From Streptococcus pseudopneumoniae (GTDB lineage Bacteria; Bacillota; Bacilli; Lactobacillales; Streptococcaceae): 52,422 nucleotides of DNA. The DNA lies in assembly GCF_001074155.1 (NCBI RefSeq), contig NZ_JUUZ01000002.1, forward strand, positions 1-52,422. Reading direction: 5' to 3'. Positions within the stretch are counted from its first letter, which is position 1, and every line of letters starts with the position of its first letter. Below, piece after piece: positions 18,341 to 29,076 of the stretch. A program made the position numbers and the translations under genes. The notes below the pieces were generated by a model. It saw only the letters and a list, made by a program, of their open reading frames with translations. It did no database searches and was not told where the DNA came from.

Positions 18341-19120
18341 ATGGCAGTAATGAAGATTGAGTATTACTCAGAAGTTTTAGATATGGAGTGGGGAGTGAAT
18401 GTTCTCTACCCTGATGCGTCTCGGGTTGAGGAGCCAGATTCTACGGATATTCCTGTTCTTTATCTCCTTCATGGGATGTCAGGAAATCACAACAGTTGGC
18501 TCAAACGGACCAATGTAGAGCGCTTGGTGCGAGGGACCAATCTGATTGTTGTCATGCCTAATACAAGTAATGGTTGGTATACAGATACTCAGTATGGCTA
18601 TAACTACTATACAGCTCTAGCAGAAGAACTGCCTAAAGTGCTCAAACGTTTCTTCCCTAATATGTCTAGCAAGCGTGAAAAAACTTTTATCGCTGGCCTT
18701 TCAATGGGAGGCTACGGTTCCTTCAAGTTGGCTTTGTCAACCAATCGTTTCTCACACGCAGCTAGTTTTTCTGGTGCTCTTAGTTTCGAAGAGTTTTCTC
18801 CAGAGAGTCAAAATCTTGGAACGCTTGCTTACTGGCGAGGAGTTTTTGGCAAGCTTGATAACTGGGAAACTAGTCCTTATTCACTTGAAACCCTTGCTAA
18901 AAAGTCAGACAAGAAGACCAAGCTCTGGGTTTGGTGTGGCGAGCAAGATTTTTTGTATGCTGCCAATAACCTAGCGGTGAAGAACCTCAAAAGGCTTGGT
19001 TTTGATGTGACCTATAGCCATAGTGCAGGAACTCATGAATGGTATTATTGGGAAAAACAATTGGAACGGTTTTTGGCTACACTGCCGATTGATTTTGTTT
19101 TGGAAGAGAGATTGAGCTAG
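18341..19120 (+). CDS. estA: Esterase family protein (tributyrin-esterase-like, EstA)
   Basis: A 259-residue alpha/beta-hydrolase of the esterase D/tributyrin esterase group that acts on short-chain esters. Visible features are [14 protein letters not shown] (oxyanion region), GLSMGGYGS with the nucleophilic Ser, the acid in WCGEQDFLY and the His in GTHEWYYW. No signal peptide. ATG 18341 is chosen because AAGGAGCAAGTT precedes it; an upstream ATG at 18323 lacks a ribosome site. As I recall, the gene lies between rnjB and murM in pneumococcus as well. Confidence 0.9.
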   Translation: MAVMKIEYYSEVLDMEWGVNVLYPDASRVEEPDSTDIPVLYLLHGMSGNHNSWLKRTNVERLVRGTNLIVVMPNTSNGWYTDTQYGYNYYTALAEELPKVLKRFFPNMSSKREKTFIAGLSMGGYGSFKLALSTNRFSHAASFSGALSFEEFSPESQNLGTLAYWRGVFGKLDNWETSPYSLETLAKKSDKKTKLWVWCGEQDFLYAANNLAVKNLKRLGFDVTYSHSAGTHEWYYWEKQLERFLATLPIDFVLEERLS

Positions 19121-19201
19121 TTTTTTATCGATAAAATAATATAGACTATTTCTCTAAGGTTAAAAATGAAAATGAGAGTTTATTTTCACTAGACTTTTTA
19201 A

Positions 19202-19231
19202 TTGAAAGTAGTAAAATAGTAATGAGATACT
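19202..19231 (+). promoter_or_regulatory. Putative murM promoter
   Basis: TTGAAA (19202-19207) and GATACT (19226-19231) with an 18-bp spacer, about 20 bp before the murM start. Confidence 0.45.
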
Positions 19232-19250
19232 AGGTGAAAGAGAGTGAGAT

Positions 19251-20471
19251 ATGTATCGTTATCAAATTGGTATTTCTTCGTTAGAGCATGATCGATTTAT
19301 CGAACAACATGAGTTGGTCAATATATTACAAAGCAGTGCCTGGGAAAAAGTGAAATCTGATTGGAATCATGAGAGACTTGGTGTTTATGAAGGGAAAACA
19401 TTACTGGCTGTGGCTAGTATTCTCATTAAGTCTCTGCCTTTGGGGTATAAAATGTTTTATATTCCAAGAGGTCCCATATTGGATTATAGGGATACAGAAC
19501 TTTTAAAGTTTGTCCTGCAGTCTATTAAGTCTTATGCTCGCAGTAAGAGAGCGGTTTTTGTGACTTTTGACCCAAGTATTTGCCTATCTCAAAGTTTAAT
19601 CAATCAGGAAAAGACAGAATATCCTGAAAATTTGGCTATTATTGATAGTTTGCAACAAATGGGAGTAAGGTGGTCAGGAAAAACGGAGGAAATGGGAGAC
19701 ACTATTCAACCTCGTATTCAGGCGAAAATATACAAGGAAAATTTTGAAGAAGATAAACTTTCTAAGTCAACAAAACAGGCTATTCGAACAGCGCAAAATA
19801 AGGGAGTAGAGATCCAATTTGGTGGAACTGAATTATTAGCGCCTTTTTCCTTTTTGATGAAAAAAACCGAGAAGCGAAAAGAGATTCATTTGAGGAATGA
19901 AGATTATTATAAAAAATTGTTAGATAATTTTAAGGACAAGGCCTATATCACGTTGGCAACCTTGGATGTCTCTAAACGTTCGCAAGAATTAGAAGAACAG
20001 TTAGCGAAAAATAGAGCCTTGGAAGAGACGTTTACTGAGTCGACTCGCACTTCAAAAGTAGAAGCGCAGAAGAAGGAAAAAGAACGTTTGTTAGAGGAAT
20101 TGACTTTCTTGCAGGAATATATAGATGCAGGTCAAGCAAGAGTTCCTTTAGCAGCTACCTTGACTTTAGAATTCGGACAAACTTCTGTCAATCTATATGC
20201 TGGTATGGATGATGTTTTTAAACGTTATAATGCACCAATTTTAACTTGGTATGAAACAGCTCGCTATGCCTTTGAGCGAGGTATGGTGTGGCAAAATTTA
20301 GGTGGTGTTGAAAACTCTCTCAATGGTGGACTTTATCATTTTAAGGAGAAATTTAATCCAACGATTGAAGAATACTTGGGTGAATTTACAATGCCCACTC
20401 ATCCTCTCTATCCTCTGTTAAGACTTGCTCTTGATTTCCGTAAAACATTAAGAAAAAAACATAGAAAGTAA
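19251..20471 (+). CDS. murM: Lipid II lysine-branching aminoacyltransferase MurM
   Basis: FemABX-type enzyme that uses aminoacyl-tRNA to add Ser or Ala to the stem-peptide lysine of lipid II, the first residue of the interpeptide bridge. The 406 residues match the pneumococcal length. Features include MFYIPRGPILDY, a coiled-coil arm at about residues 245-295 (SQELEEQLAKNRALEE through EAQKKEKERLLEEL), and the conserved GGVENSLNGGLYHFKEKF segment. From memory the C-terminal half is nearly identical to pneumococcal MurM while the N-terminal part diverges, suggesting mosaic ancestry. MurM activity is known to be needed for high-level penicillin resistance in pneumococcus. The partner murN downstream is broken. 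Confidence 0.95.
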   Translation: MYRYQIGISSLEHDRFIEQHELVNILQSSAWEKVKSDWNHERLGVYEGKTLLAVASILIKSLPLGYKMFYIPRGPILDYRDTELLKFVLQSIKSYARSKRAVFVTFDPSICLSQSLINQEKTEYPENLAIIDSLQQMGVRWSGKTEEMGDTIQPRIQAKIYKENFEEDKLSKSTKQAIRTAQNKGVEIQFGGTELLAPFSFLMKKTEKRKEIHLRNEDYYKKLLDNFKDKAYITLATLDVSKRSQELEEQLAKNRALEETFTESTRTSKVEAQKKEKERLLEELTFLQEYIDAGQARVPLAATLTLEFGQTSVNLYAGMDDVFKRYNAPILTWYETARYAFERGMVWQNLGGVENSLNGGLYHFKEKFNPTIEEYLGEFTMPTHPLYPLLRLALDFRKTLRKKHRK

Positions 20472-20475
20472 GTAC

Positions 20476-21642
20476 ATGGCACTAATTACACTCACGAAAG
20501 AAGAGTTTCGTACTTACTTCTAATCAGGTTTCTTCTCGTTCCTTTGTGCAATCTGTCCAGATGGGTGATTTGATAGAAAAAAGAGGAGCTCAAATTGTTT
20601 ATCTTGCTTTAAAACAAGAAGGAGAAATTCAAGTTGCAGCTCTGGTTTATAGCTTGCCTATGCTAGGTGGTCTGCATATGGAGCTCAATTCGGGGCCGTT
20701 TTATACCCAACAAGATGCCCTTCCAGTTTTTTATGCGGAGTTAAAAGAATATGCCAAGCAAAATGGTGTATTAGAGTTGCTTGTAAAACCCTATGAGACC
20801 TGTCAAGCTTTTGACAGTGATGGGAAGCCAATAGATGAAGAAGAAAAAGTATTATCCAAGATTTGTGTAATTTAGGCTACCAATTTGATGGTTTGCCAAC
20901 CGGTTATCCTAATGGCGAAGTTTTTTGGCATTTTATCAAAGATTTGGAGGGTTACGATGAGAAATCTTTGCTGAAATCCTTTAATAAAAACAGTATTCGA
21001 AATATTCAATCAGCATATGATTTTAATCTGATTGTAAGAAATATAGAACGAGATGAAATTTCGAAATTCAAACAAATTATTGAAGAAACAGGGAAAAGAC
21101 AAGGGTTTAAGGATAAGAATTTAGATTATTACTGTAAATTGTATGATGCTTTTGAGGACAAGGCGGCTTTTCTAATTGCTGAAGTGAATCCTAAAAAATC
21201 AATCGAAGCTCTCGATGTGAAGCAGGCTGGTCTTGATGAAAGATCAAAGCAATTTAAACAGCAATATCAAGCTTTACAAAAGAAAAAAGATCTTTTGAGG
21301 AACTTGGATAGTGAATCTGACAACATTGCTTTAGCTTGTGCTTTAATCATTTACACAAATACGTAAGTAGCATATTTGTTTGGAGGCTCATTTACAGAGT
21401 ATCAGAAGTTTTCTGCTCCGTTTTTGCTTCAATATCATGCAATGAAGCAGGCTCTGGAAAGAAAAATTGGCAAATACAACTTTCTGGGTATTCAAGGGAT
21501 TTTTGATGGAAGTAATGGCGTATTACGATTTAAGCAGAACTTTAATGGTTATATTGTGAGAAAGGCAGGAACTTTCCGATATTATCCAAATCCAATCAAG
21601 TTTAAGTGTTTACAATTTTTGAAAAAAATAATCGGAAGATAA
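20476..21642 (+). pseudogene. murN: Broken murN (second bridge residue transferase)
   Basis: Remnant of the FemABX enzyme that adds the second bridge Ala. The frame opens at ATG 20476 (MALITLTKEEFRTYF) and hits TAA at 20521 because of one extra T near 20518. The sequence resumes one frame over (SVQMGDLIEKRGAQIVYLAL...) until an A is missing in the A run near 20845-20850. It then returns to the first frame (NLGYQFDGL...), where a third lesion, TAA at 21364-21366, interrupts the sequence before VAYLFGGSF; Glu is expected there. The C-terminal KYNFLGIQGIFDG...VRKAGTFRYYPNP is well preserved. The middle is very unlike the pneumococcal protein I recall, so the gene is also mosaic. Two frameshifts plus a nonsense codon make a functional product unlikely. 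Confidence 0.9.
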
Positions 21643-21691
21643 GTGAACAAAGTGGTTTTAGTTTTCTTTCAGCTTACTAGAGTAAAATAAG

Positions 21692-21746
21692 GAATCTATC
21701 TTTAGAATGGGAATCCATGGCTTAAAGATGGGTTCTTATTTTTTTA
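21692..21746 (+). terminator. Terminator after murMN
   Basis: A 13-bp stem with two G-U pairs (21692-21704 with 21723-21735) leads into a run of T at 21738-21745. Confidence 0.75.
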
Positions 21747-21761
21747 GAAAGGTGGGCAATT

Positions 21762-22463
21762 ATGGGCTGGATTATTCGTGTGTTATGTCGATTTTTACTA
21801 GGGATTTTTCGCATTTTTTGGCGCCTTATATGGACGCTTATCTTCTTCATTCTCATCACTTTTGGGATCCTCTGGTATGTGACAGGTGATTTACCTGCTA
21901 CTTTAAATCAAGTTAGCAAAGTGGTCCAAGTCGGCCAAGCAGGTTGGCAACAATGGCAAGAAACTGGCACGTTGCAAGGTTTGTCTCAGACAGATCATCA
22001 TCAAGATTCAGGAGCAAAATGGTCAAAGGCGCAAGCAACTATCTATATTGATTCTCAAATGGATGCCACTTTCCAAAAGGCCTACCTTGAAGCTATTGCC
22101 AACTGGAACCAGACTGGTGCTTTTAATTTTGAGCTTGTAACCGAACCGGACCAGGCCGATATTTTCGCTACTGAAATGAATGATGGTTCGACAGCTGTAG
22201 CAGGTGAGGCGGAGAGTCAGACAAATCTCCTAACCAAACAATTCATTTCAGTGACCGTTCGCTTGAATCATTATTATTTATCCAATCCAAACTATGGCTA
22301 TACCTATGATCGTATCATGCATACAGCAGAGCATGAACTAGGTCATGCGATTGGTTTGGAACATACCAATGAAGTTTCGGTTATGCAACCAGCAGGCTCT
22401 TATTATGGAATCCAAGCTCAAGATGTAAAAGAAGTTCAAGAACTATATGAGTCTGGAGAATAA
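21762..22463 (+). CDS. Membrane-anchored matrixin-like zinc metalloprotease
   Basis: A 233-residue protein with a long hydrophobic N-terminal anchor (about residues 5-38, including FFILITFGILWYVTG) and an extracellular domain. The zinc site HELGHAIGLEH at about residues 190-200 is the full HExxHxxGxxH of metzincins, followed by VMQPAGSYYGIQAQDV with the expected Met-turn (SVMQP). This fits the small matrixin-like peptidases found next to murMN in streptococci. The substrate is unknown, presumably a surface or secreted protein. AAAGGTGGG precedes the ATG, and uvrC follows 69 bp later. Confidence 0.9.
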   Translation: MGWIIRVLCRFLLGIFRIFWRLIWTLIFFILITFGILWYVTGDLPATLNQVSKVVQVGQAGWQQWQETGTLQGLSQTDHHQDSGAKWSKAQATIYIDSQMDATFQKAYLEAIANWNQTGAFNFELVTEPDQADIFATEMNDGSTAVAGEAESQTNLLTKQFISVTVRLNHYYLSNPNYGYTYDRIMHTAEHELGHAIGLEHTNEVSVMQPAGSYYGIQAQDVKEVQELYESGE

Positions 22464-22532
22464 GTGATTTTCTAAGGGAACTGGAGCTCTCTGATTTAAG
22501 CAATACAGGGCGCTTTTTGCTATAATGGAACT

Positions 22533-24359
22533 ATGAATAACTTAATTAAATCAAAACTGGAGCTCTTGCCGACTAGCCCTGGTTGTTACATTCACAAAGA
22601 TAAAAACGGCACTATCATTTATGTAGGGAAGGCTAAAAATCTGCGCAATCGGGTGCGGTCCTACTTCCGTGGGAGCCATGATACTAAGACAGAAGCCCTG
22701 GTGTCTGAGATTGTGGATTTTGAGTTTATTGTCACGGAGTCTAATATTGAGGCCCTTCTTTTAGAGATTAATCTCATCAAGGAAAACAAGCCTAAGTACA
22801 ATATTATGCTCAAGGATGATAAGTCCTATCCTTTCATCAAAATCACCAATGAGCGCTATCCTCGCTTGATTATCACCCGTCAGGTCAAGAAGGACGGAGG
22901 ACTCTACTTTGGTCCCTATCCGGATGTGGGCGCGGCCAATGAAATCAAACGGCTATTGGATCGGATTTTCCCTTTTCGCAAGTGTACCAACTCGCCCTCT
23001 AAAGTCTGTTTTTACTACCACATCGGGCAATGTATGGCCCACACCATCTGTCAGAAAGATGAGGCCTATTTCAAGTCTATGGCTCAGGAGGTTTCTGACT
23101 TCCTAAAAGGACAGGATGACAAAATCATCGATGATCTCAAGGGTAAAATGGCAGTGGCAGCCCAAAGTATGGAGTTTGAACGTGCAGCGGAATACCGTGA
23201 TTTGATTCAGGCCATTGGCACCCTTCGAACTAAGCAACGAGTCATGGCAAAAGATCTTCAAAATCGTGATGTATTTGGCTACTATGTAGAAAAAGGTTGG
23301 ATGTGCGTTCAGGTTTTCTTTGTCCGTCAAGGTAAACTAATTGAACGCGACGTCAATCTCTTTCCATACTACAACGATCCAGACGAGGATTTCTTGACCT
23401 ATGTGGGACAGTTTTATCAAGAAAAATCTCACTTGGTCCCCAATGAAATTCTGATTCCTCAAGATATTGACGAAGAAGCTATCAAGGCTTTGGTGGATAC
23501 CAAGGTTCTCAAGCCTCAACGTGGGGAGAAGAAGCAACTGGTCAATCTAGCTATCAAAAATGCTCGTGTCAGTCTAGAGCAGAAATTTAACCTGCTAGAA
23601 AAATCAGTTGAGAAGACTCAAGGAGCCATTGAAAACTTGGGACGACTCTTACAAATTCCAACCCCAGTCCGTATCGAGTCTTTTGATAACTCTAATATTA
23701 TGGGGACTAGTCCTGTCTCTGCTATGGCTGTTTTTGTCAACGGAAAACCGAGCAAGAAGGATTACCGTAAGTATAAAATCAAGACTGTGGTCGGACCAGA
23801 TGACTATGCAAGTATGCGAGAGGTTATTCGCAGACGCTATGGACGCGTCCAACGTGACGGTTTGACACCGCCAGATTTGATTGTCATTGATGGGGGACAA
23901 GGTCAGGTCAATATCGCTAAACAGGTCATTCAAGAAGAGTTGGGGTTAGATATTCCGATCGCAGGCCTGCAAAAGAATGACAAGCACCAAACCCATGAAT
24001 TGCTCTTTGGAGACCCACTTGAGGTGGTAGAGTTGTCTCGCAATTCTCAAGAATTTTTCCTCTTGCAACGTATTCAGGATGAAGTTCACCGCTTTGCGAT
24101 TACCTTCCACCGACAACTACGTTCTACAAATTCCTTCTCCTCTCAATTGGATGGAATTGAAGGCTTAGGTCCCAAACGCAAGCAGAATTTGATGAGATAT
24201 TTCAAATCTCTGACAAAAATCAAGGAAGCTAGCGTGGATGAGATTGTCGCCGTTGGTATACCAAGAGCAGTGGCAGAGGCAGTTCATCAACACTTAAATC
24301 TAGAAGTAGACTCAGGGCTAGCTCAAGTAGCTGAGAAGCCTGTCGAGTATAAGGAATAA
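22533..24359 (+). CDS. uvrC: Excinuclease ABC subunit C
   Basis: Makes the two incisions of nucleotide excision repair with UvrAB. The 608-residue protein has the GIY-YIG domain ([23 protein letters not shown]) for the 3' cut. The UVR motif lies at about 200-235 ([11 protein letters not shown]), and the RNase H-like endonuclease for the 5' cut includes [28 protein letters not shown] and [10 protein letters not shown]-terminal helix-hairpin-helix pair follows ([18 protein letters not shown]). A TATAAT-like box (ctataatgg) lies at about 22521. Confidence 0.97.
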   Translation: MNNLIKSKLELLPTSPGCYIHKDKNGTIIYVGKAKNLRNRVRSYFRGSHDTKTEALVSEIVDFEFIVTESNIEALLLEINLIKENKPKYNIMLKDDKSYPFIKITNERYPRLIITRQVKKDGGLYFGPYPDVGAANEIKRLLDRIFPFRKCTNSPSKVCFYYHIGQCMAHTICQKDEAYFKSMAQEVSDFLKGQDDKIIDDLKGKMAVAAQSMEFERAAEYRDLIQAIGTLRTKQRVMAKDLQNRDVFGYYVEKGWMCVQVFFVRQGKLIERDVNLFPYYNDPDEDFLTYVGQFYQEKSHLVPNEILIPQDIDEEAIKALVDTKVLKPQRGEKKQLVNLAIKNARVSLEQKFNLLEKSVEKTQGAIENLGRLLQIPTPVRIESFDNSNIMGTSPVSAMAVFVNGKPSKKDYRKYKIKTVVGPDDYASMREVIRRRYGRVQRDGLTPPDLIVIDGGQGQVNIAKQVIQEELGLDIPIAGLQKNDKHQTHELLFGDPLEVVELSRNSQEFFLLQRIQDEVHRFAITFHRQLRSTNSFSSQLDGIEGLGPKRKQNLMRYFKSLTKIKEASVDEIVAVGIPRAVAEAVHQHLNLEVDSGLAQVAEKPVEYKE

Positions 24360-24427
24360 AGCAACAGTGGAATGTTTTAGCTTTAGTGAGTGCAAGCTAG
24401 TCGGATTTGTGGTAAAATAGATAAGAT

Positions 24428-25378
24428 ATGACAAAAGAATTTCATCATGTAACGGTCATGCTCCATGAGACCATTGATATGCTAGATGTAAAACCTGATG
24501 GTATTTACGTTGATGCGACCTTGGGAGGAGCAGGACACAGCGAGTATTTATTAAGTAAGTTAAGTGAGAAGGGGCATTTATATGCCTTTGACCAGGACCA
24601 AAACGCTATTGATAATGCACAAAAACGTTTGGCGCCTTACATTGAAAAGGGCATGGTCACCTTCATCAAGGATAATTTCCGTCATTTGAAGGACCGCTTA
24701 CATGACTTAGGTGTGACTGAAATTGATGGAATTTGTTATGATTTAGGTGTGTCAAGCCCGCAGTTGGATCAGCGTGAACGTGGTTTTTCCTATAAGAAGG
24801 ATGCACCACTGGATATGCGCATGAATCAAGAAGCTAGTTTGACCGCTTATGAAGTCGTTAATCACTACGACTACCATGATTTGGTAAGAATCTTTTTCAA
24901 ATATGGAGAGGACAAGTTTTCCAAACAGATTGCTCGAAAAATTGAACAGGCGCGTGAACAGAAACCGATTGAGACCACGACGGAATTGGCAGAGATTATT
25001 AAATCTGCCAAACCGGCAAAGGAGCTCAAGAAAAAAGGCCACCCAGCTAAACAAATTTTCCAAGCTATCCGTATAGAGGTCAATGATGAACTGGGTGCTG
25101 CAGATGAATCAATCCAGCAGGCTATGGATATGCTGGCTCTAGATGGCAGAATATCAGTGATTACCTTCCATTCGCTGGAGGATCGCTTGACCAAACAGTT
25201 ATTTAAGGAAGCTTCCACAGTTGAAGTCCCTAAAGGTTTGCCTTTCATCCCAGACGATCTCAAGCCCAAGATGGAATTGGTATCTCGGAAACCGATTTTA
25301 CCAAGCAAGGAAGAATTGGAAGCCAATAATCGTTCCCACTCAGCCAAGCTTCGAGTGGCAAGAAAAATTCACAAGTAA
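24428..25378 (+). CDS. rsmH: 16S rRNA m4C1402 methyltransferase
   Basis: S-adenosylmethionine-dependent RsmH (MraW), 316 residues. Signatures are [31 protein letters not shown] at the N-terminus, the DQDQNAI acidic ligand, [19 protein letters not shown], and [12 protein letters not shown] near residue 216. It opens the rsmH-ftsL-pbpX-mraY division/wall cluster; ftsL starts 9 bp downstream. A GGTAAAATAG box just upstream is a likely -10 region. Confidence 0.96.
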   Translation: MTKEFHHVTVMLHETIDMLDVKPDGIYVDATLGGAGHSEYLLSKLSEKGHLYAFDQDQNAIDNAQKRLAPYIEKGMVTFIKDNFRHLKDRLHDLGVTEIDGICYDLGVSSPQLDQRERGFSYKKDAPLDMRMNQEASLTAYEVVNHYDYHDLVRIFFKYGEDKFSKQIARKIEQAREQKPIETTTELAEIIKSAKPAKELKKKGHPAKQIFQAIRIEVNDELGAADESIQQAMDMLALDGRISVITFHSLEDRLTKQLFKEASTVEVPKGLPFIPDDLKPKMELVSRKPILPSKEELEANNRSHSAKLRVARKIHK

Positions 25379-25387
25379 GAGGAAACC

Positions 25388-25705
25388 ATGGCAGAAAACA
25401 GAGGAACAACGAGCCAATTGCTACAAGCTCGTATAAAAAAATTTTCACGTGTTGAAAAGGCCTTTTACCTTTCAATTGCCATCACGGCTCTCGTCTTAGC
25501 AATCAGTGTAGTCTATATGCAGACTCAACTTTTGCAGGTTCAGAGTGATTTGACAACAGTCAATTCACAAATTGAGGAAAAAAAGACAGAGTTGGATGAT
25601 GCTAAACAAGAAGTTAATGAATTGATCCGATCAGAACGTTTGGCGGGTGTCGCGGATTCGCAAGACTTGCAATTAAACAATGGAAATATCCGATCGGCGG
25701 AGTAA
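25388..25705 (+). CDS. ftsL: Cell division protein FtsL
   Basis: A bitopic divisome protein of 105 residues: a short basic cytosolic tail, one transmembrane helix at about 28-48 (AFYLSIAITALVLAISVVYM) and an extracellular coiled coil (LTTVNSQIEEKKTELDDAKQEV). Its size, topology and position between rsmH and pbpX identify it. Only 3 bp separate it from pbpX. It partners DivIB and DivIC in the septal complex. Confidence 0.93.
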   Translation: MAENRGTTSQLLQARIKKFSRVEKAFYLSIAITALVLAISVVYMQTQLLQVQSDLTTVNSQIEEKKTELDDAKQEVNELIRSERLAGVADSQDLQLNNGNIRSAE

Positions 25706-25708
25706 TAT

Positions 25709-27964
25709 ATGAAAACATGGAAAGAAAAAATAGTACACTTTGCCATTAAGAATCGCAGAACTCCTCTAGAAAACCGCAGACGAGTTGGGAAAAGCCTTAG
25801 TCTCTTGGCTGTCATTCTCTTTGCTGTTTTTTTGGTTAACTTTGCGGTAATTATTGGTACAGGCTCAAAATTTGGTGTTGACCTAGTTAAGGAAGCAAGC
25901 AGGGTCCACCAAACAACTCGGACAGTTCCTGCAAAACGAGGAACTATCTATGACCGTAATGGAACTCCGATTGCAGAAGATGCAACCTCCTACAATGTTT
26001 ATGCTGTAATAGATAAAGAATATAAGTCCGCTAATGGTGATGTTCTTTATGTAGAAGAATCTCAGTACAACAAAGTGGCAGAAATTTTTCATAAATACTT
26101 AGATATGGAGGAGACTTACGTCAAAGACCAACTCTCTCAACCAAATCTCAAACAGGTTTCTTTTGGTGCTAAAGGGAATGGGATTACCTATGCTAATATG
26201 ATGTCCATTAAACAGGACTTAGAATCTGCTAAGGTTGAGGGTATTAATTTTACGACTAGTCCAAATAGAAGTTATCCAAATGGGAAATTTGCATCATCCT
26301 TTATTGGTTTAGCACAGTTACATGAAAATGAAGATGGCACGAAAAGTCTAATTGGGACATCTGGTATCGAGAGTTCCTTAAATAGTTTATTGGCAGGGAC
26401 AGATGGTATTATAACCTATGAAAAAGACCGCTTAGGAAATATTGTTCCAGGTACGGAGCAAGTTACCCGACAGACTGTAAACGGGAAAGATGTCTATACG
26501 ACCCTATCTAGTCCTTTACAATCTTTCATGGAAAGTCAAATGGATGCCTTCCAAGAAAAAGTCAAGGGTAAATATATGACCGCGACCTTGGTCAGTGCAA
26601 AGACCGGTGAAATCCTCGCTACCACCCAACGACCTACCTTTAATGCAGATACCAAAGAAGGAATCACTGAGGACTTTGTTTGGCGTGATATTCTTTATCA
26701 AAGTAACTATGAACCAGGATCAGCCTTTAAGGTCATGATGTTAGCTTCTTCTATTGATAATAATACCTTCCCAAGTGGAGAATACTTCAATAGCAGTGAA
26801 TTCAAAATGGCGGATGCGACGACTCGAGATTGGGATGTTAATGCTGGTTTGACTACTGGTGGGATGATGACTTTCTCACAAGGTTTCGCTCACTCCAGTA
26901 ATGTTGGAACGAGTCTACTTGAACAAAAAATGGGAGATGCTACTTGGTTGGATTATCTAAAACGCTTTAAATTTGGGGTTCCAACTCGCTTTGGCTTGAC
27001 AGATGAATACGCTGGTCAACTTCCAGCTGATAATATTGTTAGTATTGCTCAAAGCTCATTTGGGCAAGGAATTTCAGTGACACAAACACAAATGCTTCGT
27101 GCCTTTACAGCTATTGCTAATGATGGAGTTATGCTGGAGCCAAAATTTATAAGTGCTATTTATGATACTAACAATCAGTCTGTACGTAAGTCACAAAAAG
27201 AAATAGTAGGAAATCCTGTTTCCAAAGAGGCAGCAAGCACAACTCGAAATCACATGATCTTAGTTGGGACGGACCCTCTATATGGAACTATGTATAATCA
27301 CTACACAGGAAAGCCAATTATAACAGTTCCTGGACAAAATGTAGCAGTTAAATCCGGTACGGCTCAAATCGCTGATGAGAAAAATGGAGGATACTTGGTT
27401 GGTTCTACCAATTATATTTTCTCAGTTGTGACTATGAATCCTGCTGAAAATCCTGATTTTATCTTGTATGTAACGGTTCAACAGCCTGAGCATTTTGCTT
27501 CGGTACAACTAGGAGAATTTTCCAACCCTATTCTGGAACGAGCTTCAGCTATGAAGGAGACGCTCAATCTTCAATCTACGGCTAAGAATTTGGACCAAGT
27601 GACAACTACAACTAGTTATGCCATGCCTAGTATTAAGGACTCTAGCCCTGGAGATTTAGCTGAAGAACTCCGTCGTAACCTTGTACAACCAATTGTTATC
27701 GGTTCGGGAACAAAAATCAAAGAAAGCTCTGTAGCAGAAGGAACCAATCTAGACGCCAATCAGCAAATCTTACTCCTTTCAGATAAGGTAGAAGAGATGC
27801 CTGACTTATATGGCTGGTCTAAGAAAAATGTTGAAACCTTTGCCAAATGGCTGAATATCCAAGTTGAGTTTGAAGGCACAGGAGAAACTGTTAAAAAGCA
27901 AAGTGTTCGTGCCAATACAGCTTTAAAAGATTTACAGAAAATAAAAATAACATTAGGAGATTAG
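25709..27964 (+). CDS. pbpX: Penicillin-binding protein 2x with resistance-type active site
   Basis: Septal D,D-transpeptidase and primary beta-lactam target, 751 residues. It has a TM helix at about 28-50, a dimerisation domain, a transpeptidase domain (about 260-620) and two PASTA domains (from about 640). The motifs are SAFK at residues 338-341 (STMK in the susceptible pneumococcal reference I recall), SSN at 396-398 and VKSGT at 547-551 (LKSGT in the reference). Residue numbers here are one higher than pneumococcal. Thr-Met to Ala-Phe at 338-339 (pneumococcal numbering), I371T, R384G, M400T and L546V correspond to changes widely linked with lowered beta-lactam affinity. This looks like a mosaic resistance allele. 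The enzyme itself is intact. Confidence 0.96.
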   Translation: MKTWKEKIVHFAIKNRRTPLENRRRVGKSLSLLAVILFAVFLVNFAVIIGTGSKFGVDLVKEASRVHQTTRTVPAKRGTIYDRNGTPIAEDATSYNVYAVIDKEYKSANGDVLYVEESQYNKVAEIFHKYLDMEETYVKDQLSQPNLKQVSFGAKGNGITYANMMSIKQDLESAKVEGINFTTSPNRSYPNGKFASSFIGLAQLHENEDGTKSLIGTSGIESSLNSLLAGTDGIITYEKDRLGNIVPGTEQVTRQTVNGKDVYTTLSSPLQSFMESQMDAFQEKVKGKYMTATLVSAKTGEILATTQRPTFNADTKEGITEDFVWRDILYQSNYEPGSAFKVMMLASSIDNNTFPSGEYFNSSEFKMADATTRDWDVNAGLTTGGMMTFSQGFAHSSNVGTSLLEQKMGDATWLDYLKRFKFGVPTRFGLTDEYAGQLPADNIVSIAQSSFGQGISVTQTQMLRAFTAIANDGVMLEPKFISAIYDTNNQSVRKSQKEIVGNPVSKEAASTTRNHMILVGTDPLYGTMYNHYTGKPIITVPGQNVAVKSGTAQIADEKNGGYLVGSTNYIFSVVTMNPAENPDFILYVTVQQPEHFASVQLGEFSNPILERASAMKETLNLQSTAKNLDQVTTTTSYAMPSIKDSSPGDLAEELRRNLVQPIVIGSGTKIKESSVAEGTNLDANQQILLLSDKVEEMPDLYGWSKKNVETFAKWLNIQVEFEGTGETVKKQSVRANTALKDLQKIKITLGD

Positions 27965-27965
27965 A

Positions 27966-28946
27966 ATGCTTATTTCTATCTTTGCTGGAGTGATTGCCTT
28001 TATTCTAACAGTCATAGGAATTCCAGCCTTTATCCGTTTTTACCATAAAGCACAGATTACCGGTCAACAGATGCATGAGGATGTCAAACAACACCAAGCA
28101 AAAGCTGGGACACCAACAATGGGAGGACTCGTCTTTCTCCTAGCAGGAGTTTTAGTTAGTCTGGTCCTTGCTCTCGTGACTAATCAATTAACCAATAATG
28201 TCGGAATGATCCTCTTTATCCTGGTCTTATATGGTTTGGTCGGTTTCTTGGATGATTTCCTCAAGGTTTTCCGTAAAATCAATGAAGGACTTAATCCTAA
28301 ACAAAAGTTCCTGCTTCAATTAGTAGGAGGAGTCATCTTCTATCTCTTTTATGAAAGAGGAGGGGATGTCTTAAATGTATTTGGGTATCCATTGCACCTA
28401 GGCGTTCTTTACATTTTCTTTGCTCTCTTCTGGTTAGTTGGTTTTTCGAATGCTGTTAACTTGACTGACGGAATTGATGGGTTGGCAAGTATCTCAGTAG
28501 TGATTAGCCTATCTGCCTATGGAGTCATTGCTTATGTACAAAACCAATTGGATATTCTCCTAGTGATTCTTGCCATGATTGGTGGTCTTCTTGGTTTCTT
28601 TGTCTTTAACCATAAGCCTGCTAAAGTTTTTATGGGAGATGTGGGAAGTCTTGCTCTTGGAGGAATGTTGGCCGCTATTTCTATGGCGTTACACCAAGAA
28701 TGGACCTTGCTCTTGATTGGGATAGTGTATGTTTTTGAAACAACATCTGTCATGATGCAAGTTACCTACTTTAAGTTGACTGGAGGAAAACGTATCTTCC
28801 GGATGACACCAGTTCATCACCATTTTGAGTTGGGTGGATTTTCAGGTAAAGGTCAAGCCTGGAGTGAGTGGAAGGTCGATTTCTTCTTCTGGGGAGTGGG
28901 CTTGCTTGCTAGTCTCGTGACCTTGGCTTTCATGTATTTATTCTAA
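27966..28946 (+). CDS. mraY: Phospho-MurNAc-pentapeptide translocase
   Basis: Integral membrane enzyme making lipid I from UDP-MurNAc-pentapeptide and undecaprenyl phosphate, 326 residues with about ten transmembrane helices. Conserved catalytic segments are [19 protein letters not shown] (Asp pair), [22 protein letters not shown] and the cytosolic [12 protein letters not shown] loop. It starts 1 bp after pbpX and ends at a terminator. In pneumococcus, as I recall, clpL follows mraY; here it is a putative exporter and glnR. Confidence 0.97.
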   Translation: MLISIFAGVIAFILTVIGIPAFIRFYHKAQITGQQMHEDVKQHQAKAGTPTMGGLVFLLAGVLVSLVLALVTNQLTNNVGMILFILVLYGLVGFLDDFLKVFRKINEGLNPKQKFLLQLVGGVIFYLFYERGGDVLNVFGYPLHLGVLYIFFALFWLVGFSNAVNLTDGIDGLASISVVISLSAYGVIAYVQNQLDILLVILAMIGGLLGFFVFNHKPAKVFMGDVGSLALGGMLAAISMALHQEWTLLLIGIVYVFETTSVMMQVTYFKLTGGKRIFRMTPVHHHFELGGFSGKGQAWSEWKVDFFFWGVGLLASLVTLAFMYLF

Positions 28947-28964
28947 AATAGAATATTGGAATAT

Positions 28965-28995
28965 AAAAGAGAAGGATTTATACCCTTCTCTTTTT
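28965..28995 (+). terminator. Terminator of the rsmH-mraY cluster
   Basis: An 11-bp stem, AAAAGAGAAGG / CCTTCTCTTTT, ending in T residues. Confidence 0.9.
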
Positions 28996-29076
28996 AGTTC
29001 CTATTTTCTTCAATTGAGGAATCCTTTTCTCAAAAAAGTAAAATTATGATAAAATGGAAAAAAGAAAGATGAGCCT

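Noticed and set aside
24752..25347. Long minus-strand open frames inside rsmH (up to 158 codons)
   Set aside because: They are antisense shadows of a well-conserved gene, with no start signals and no plausible protein features.
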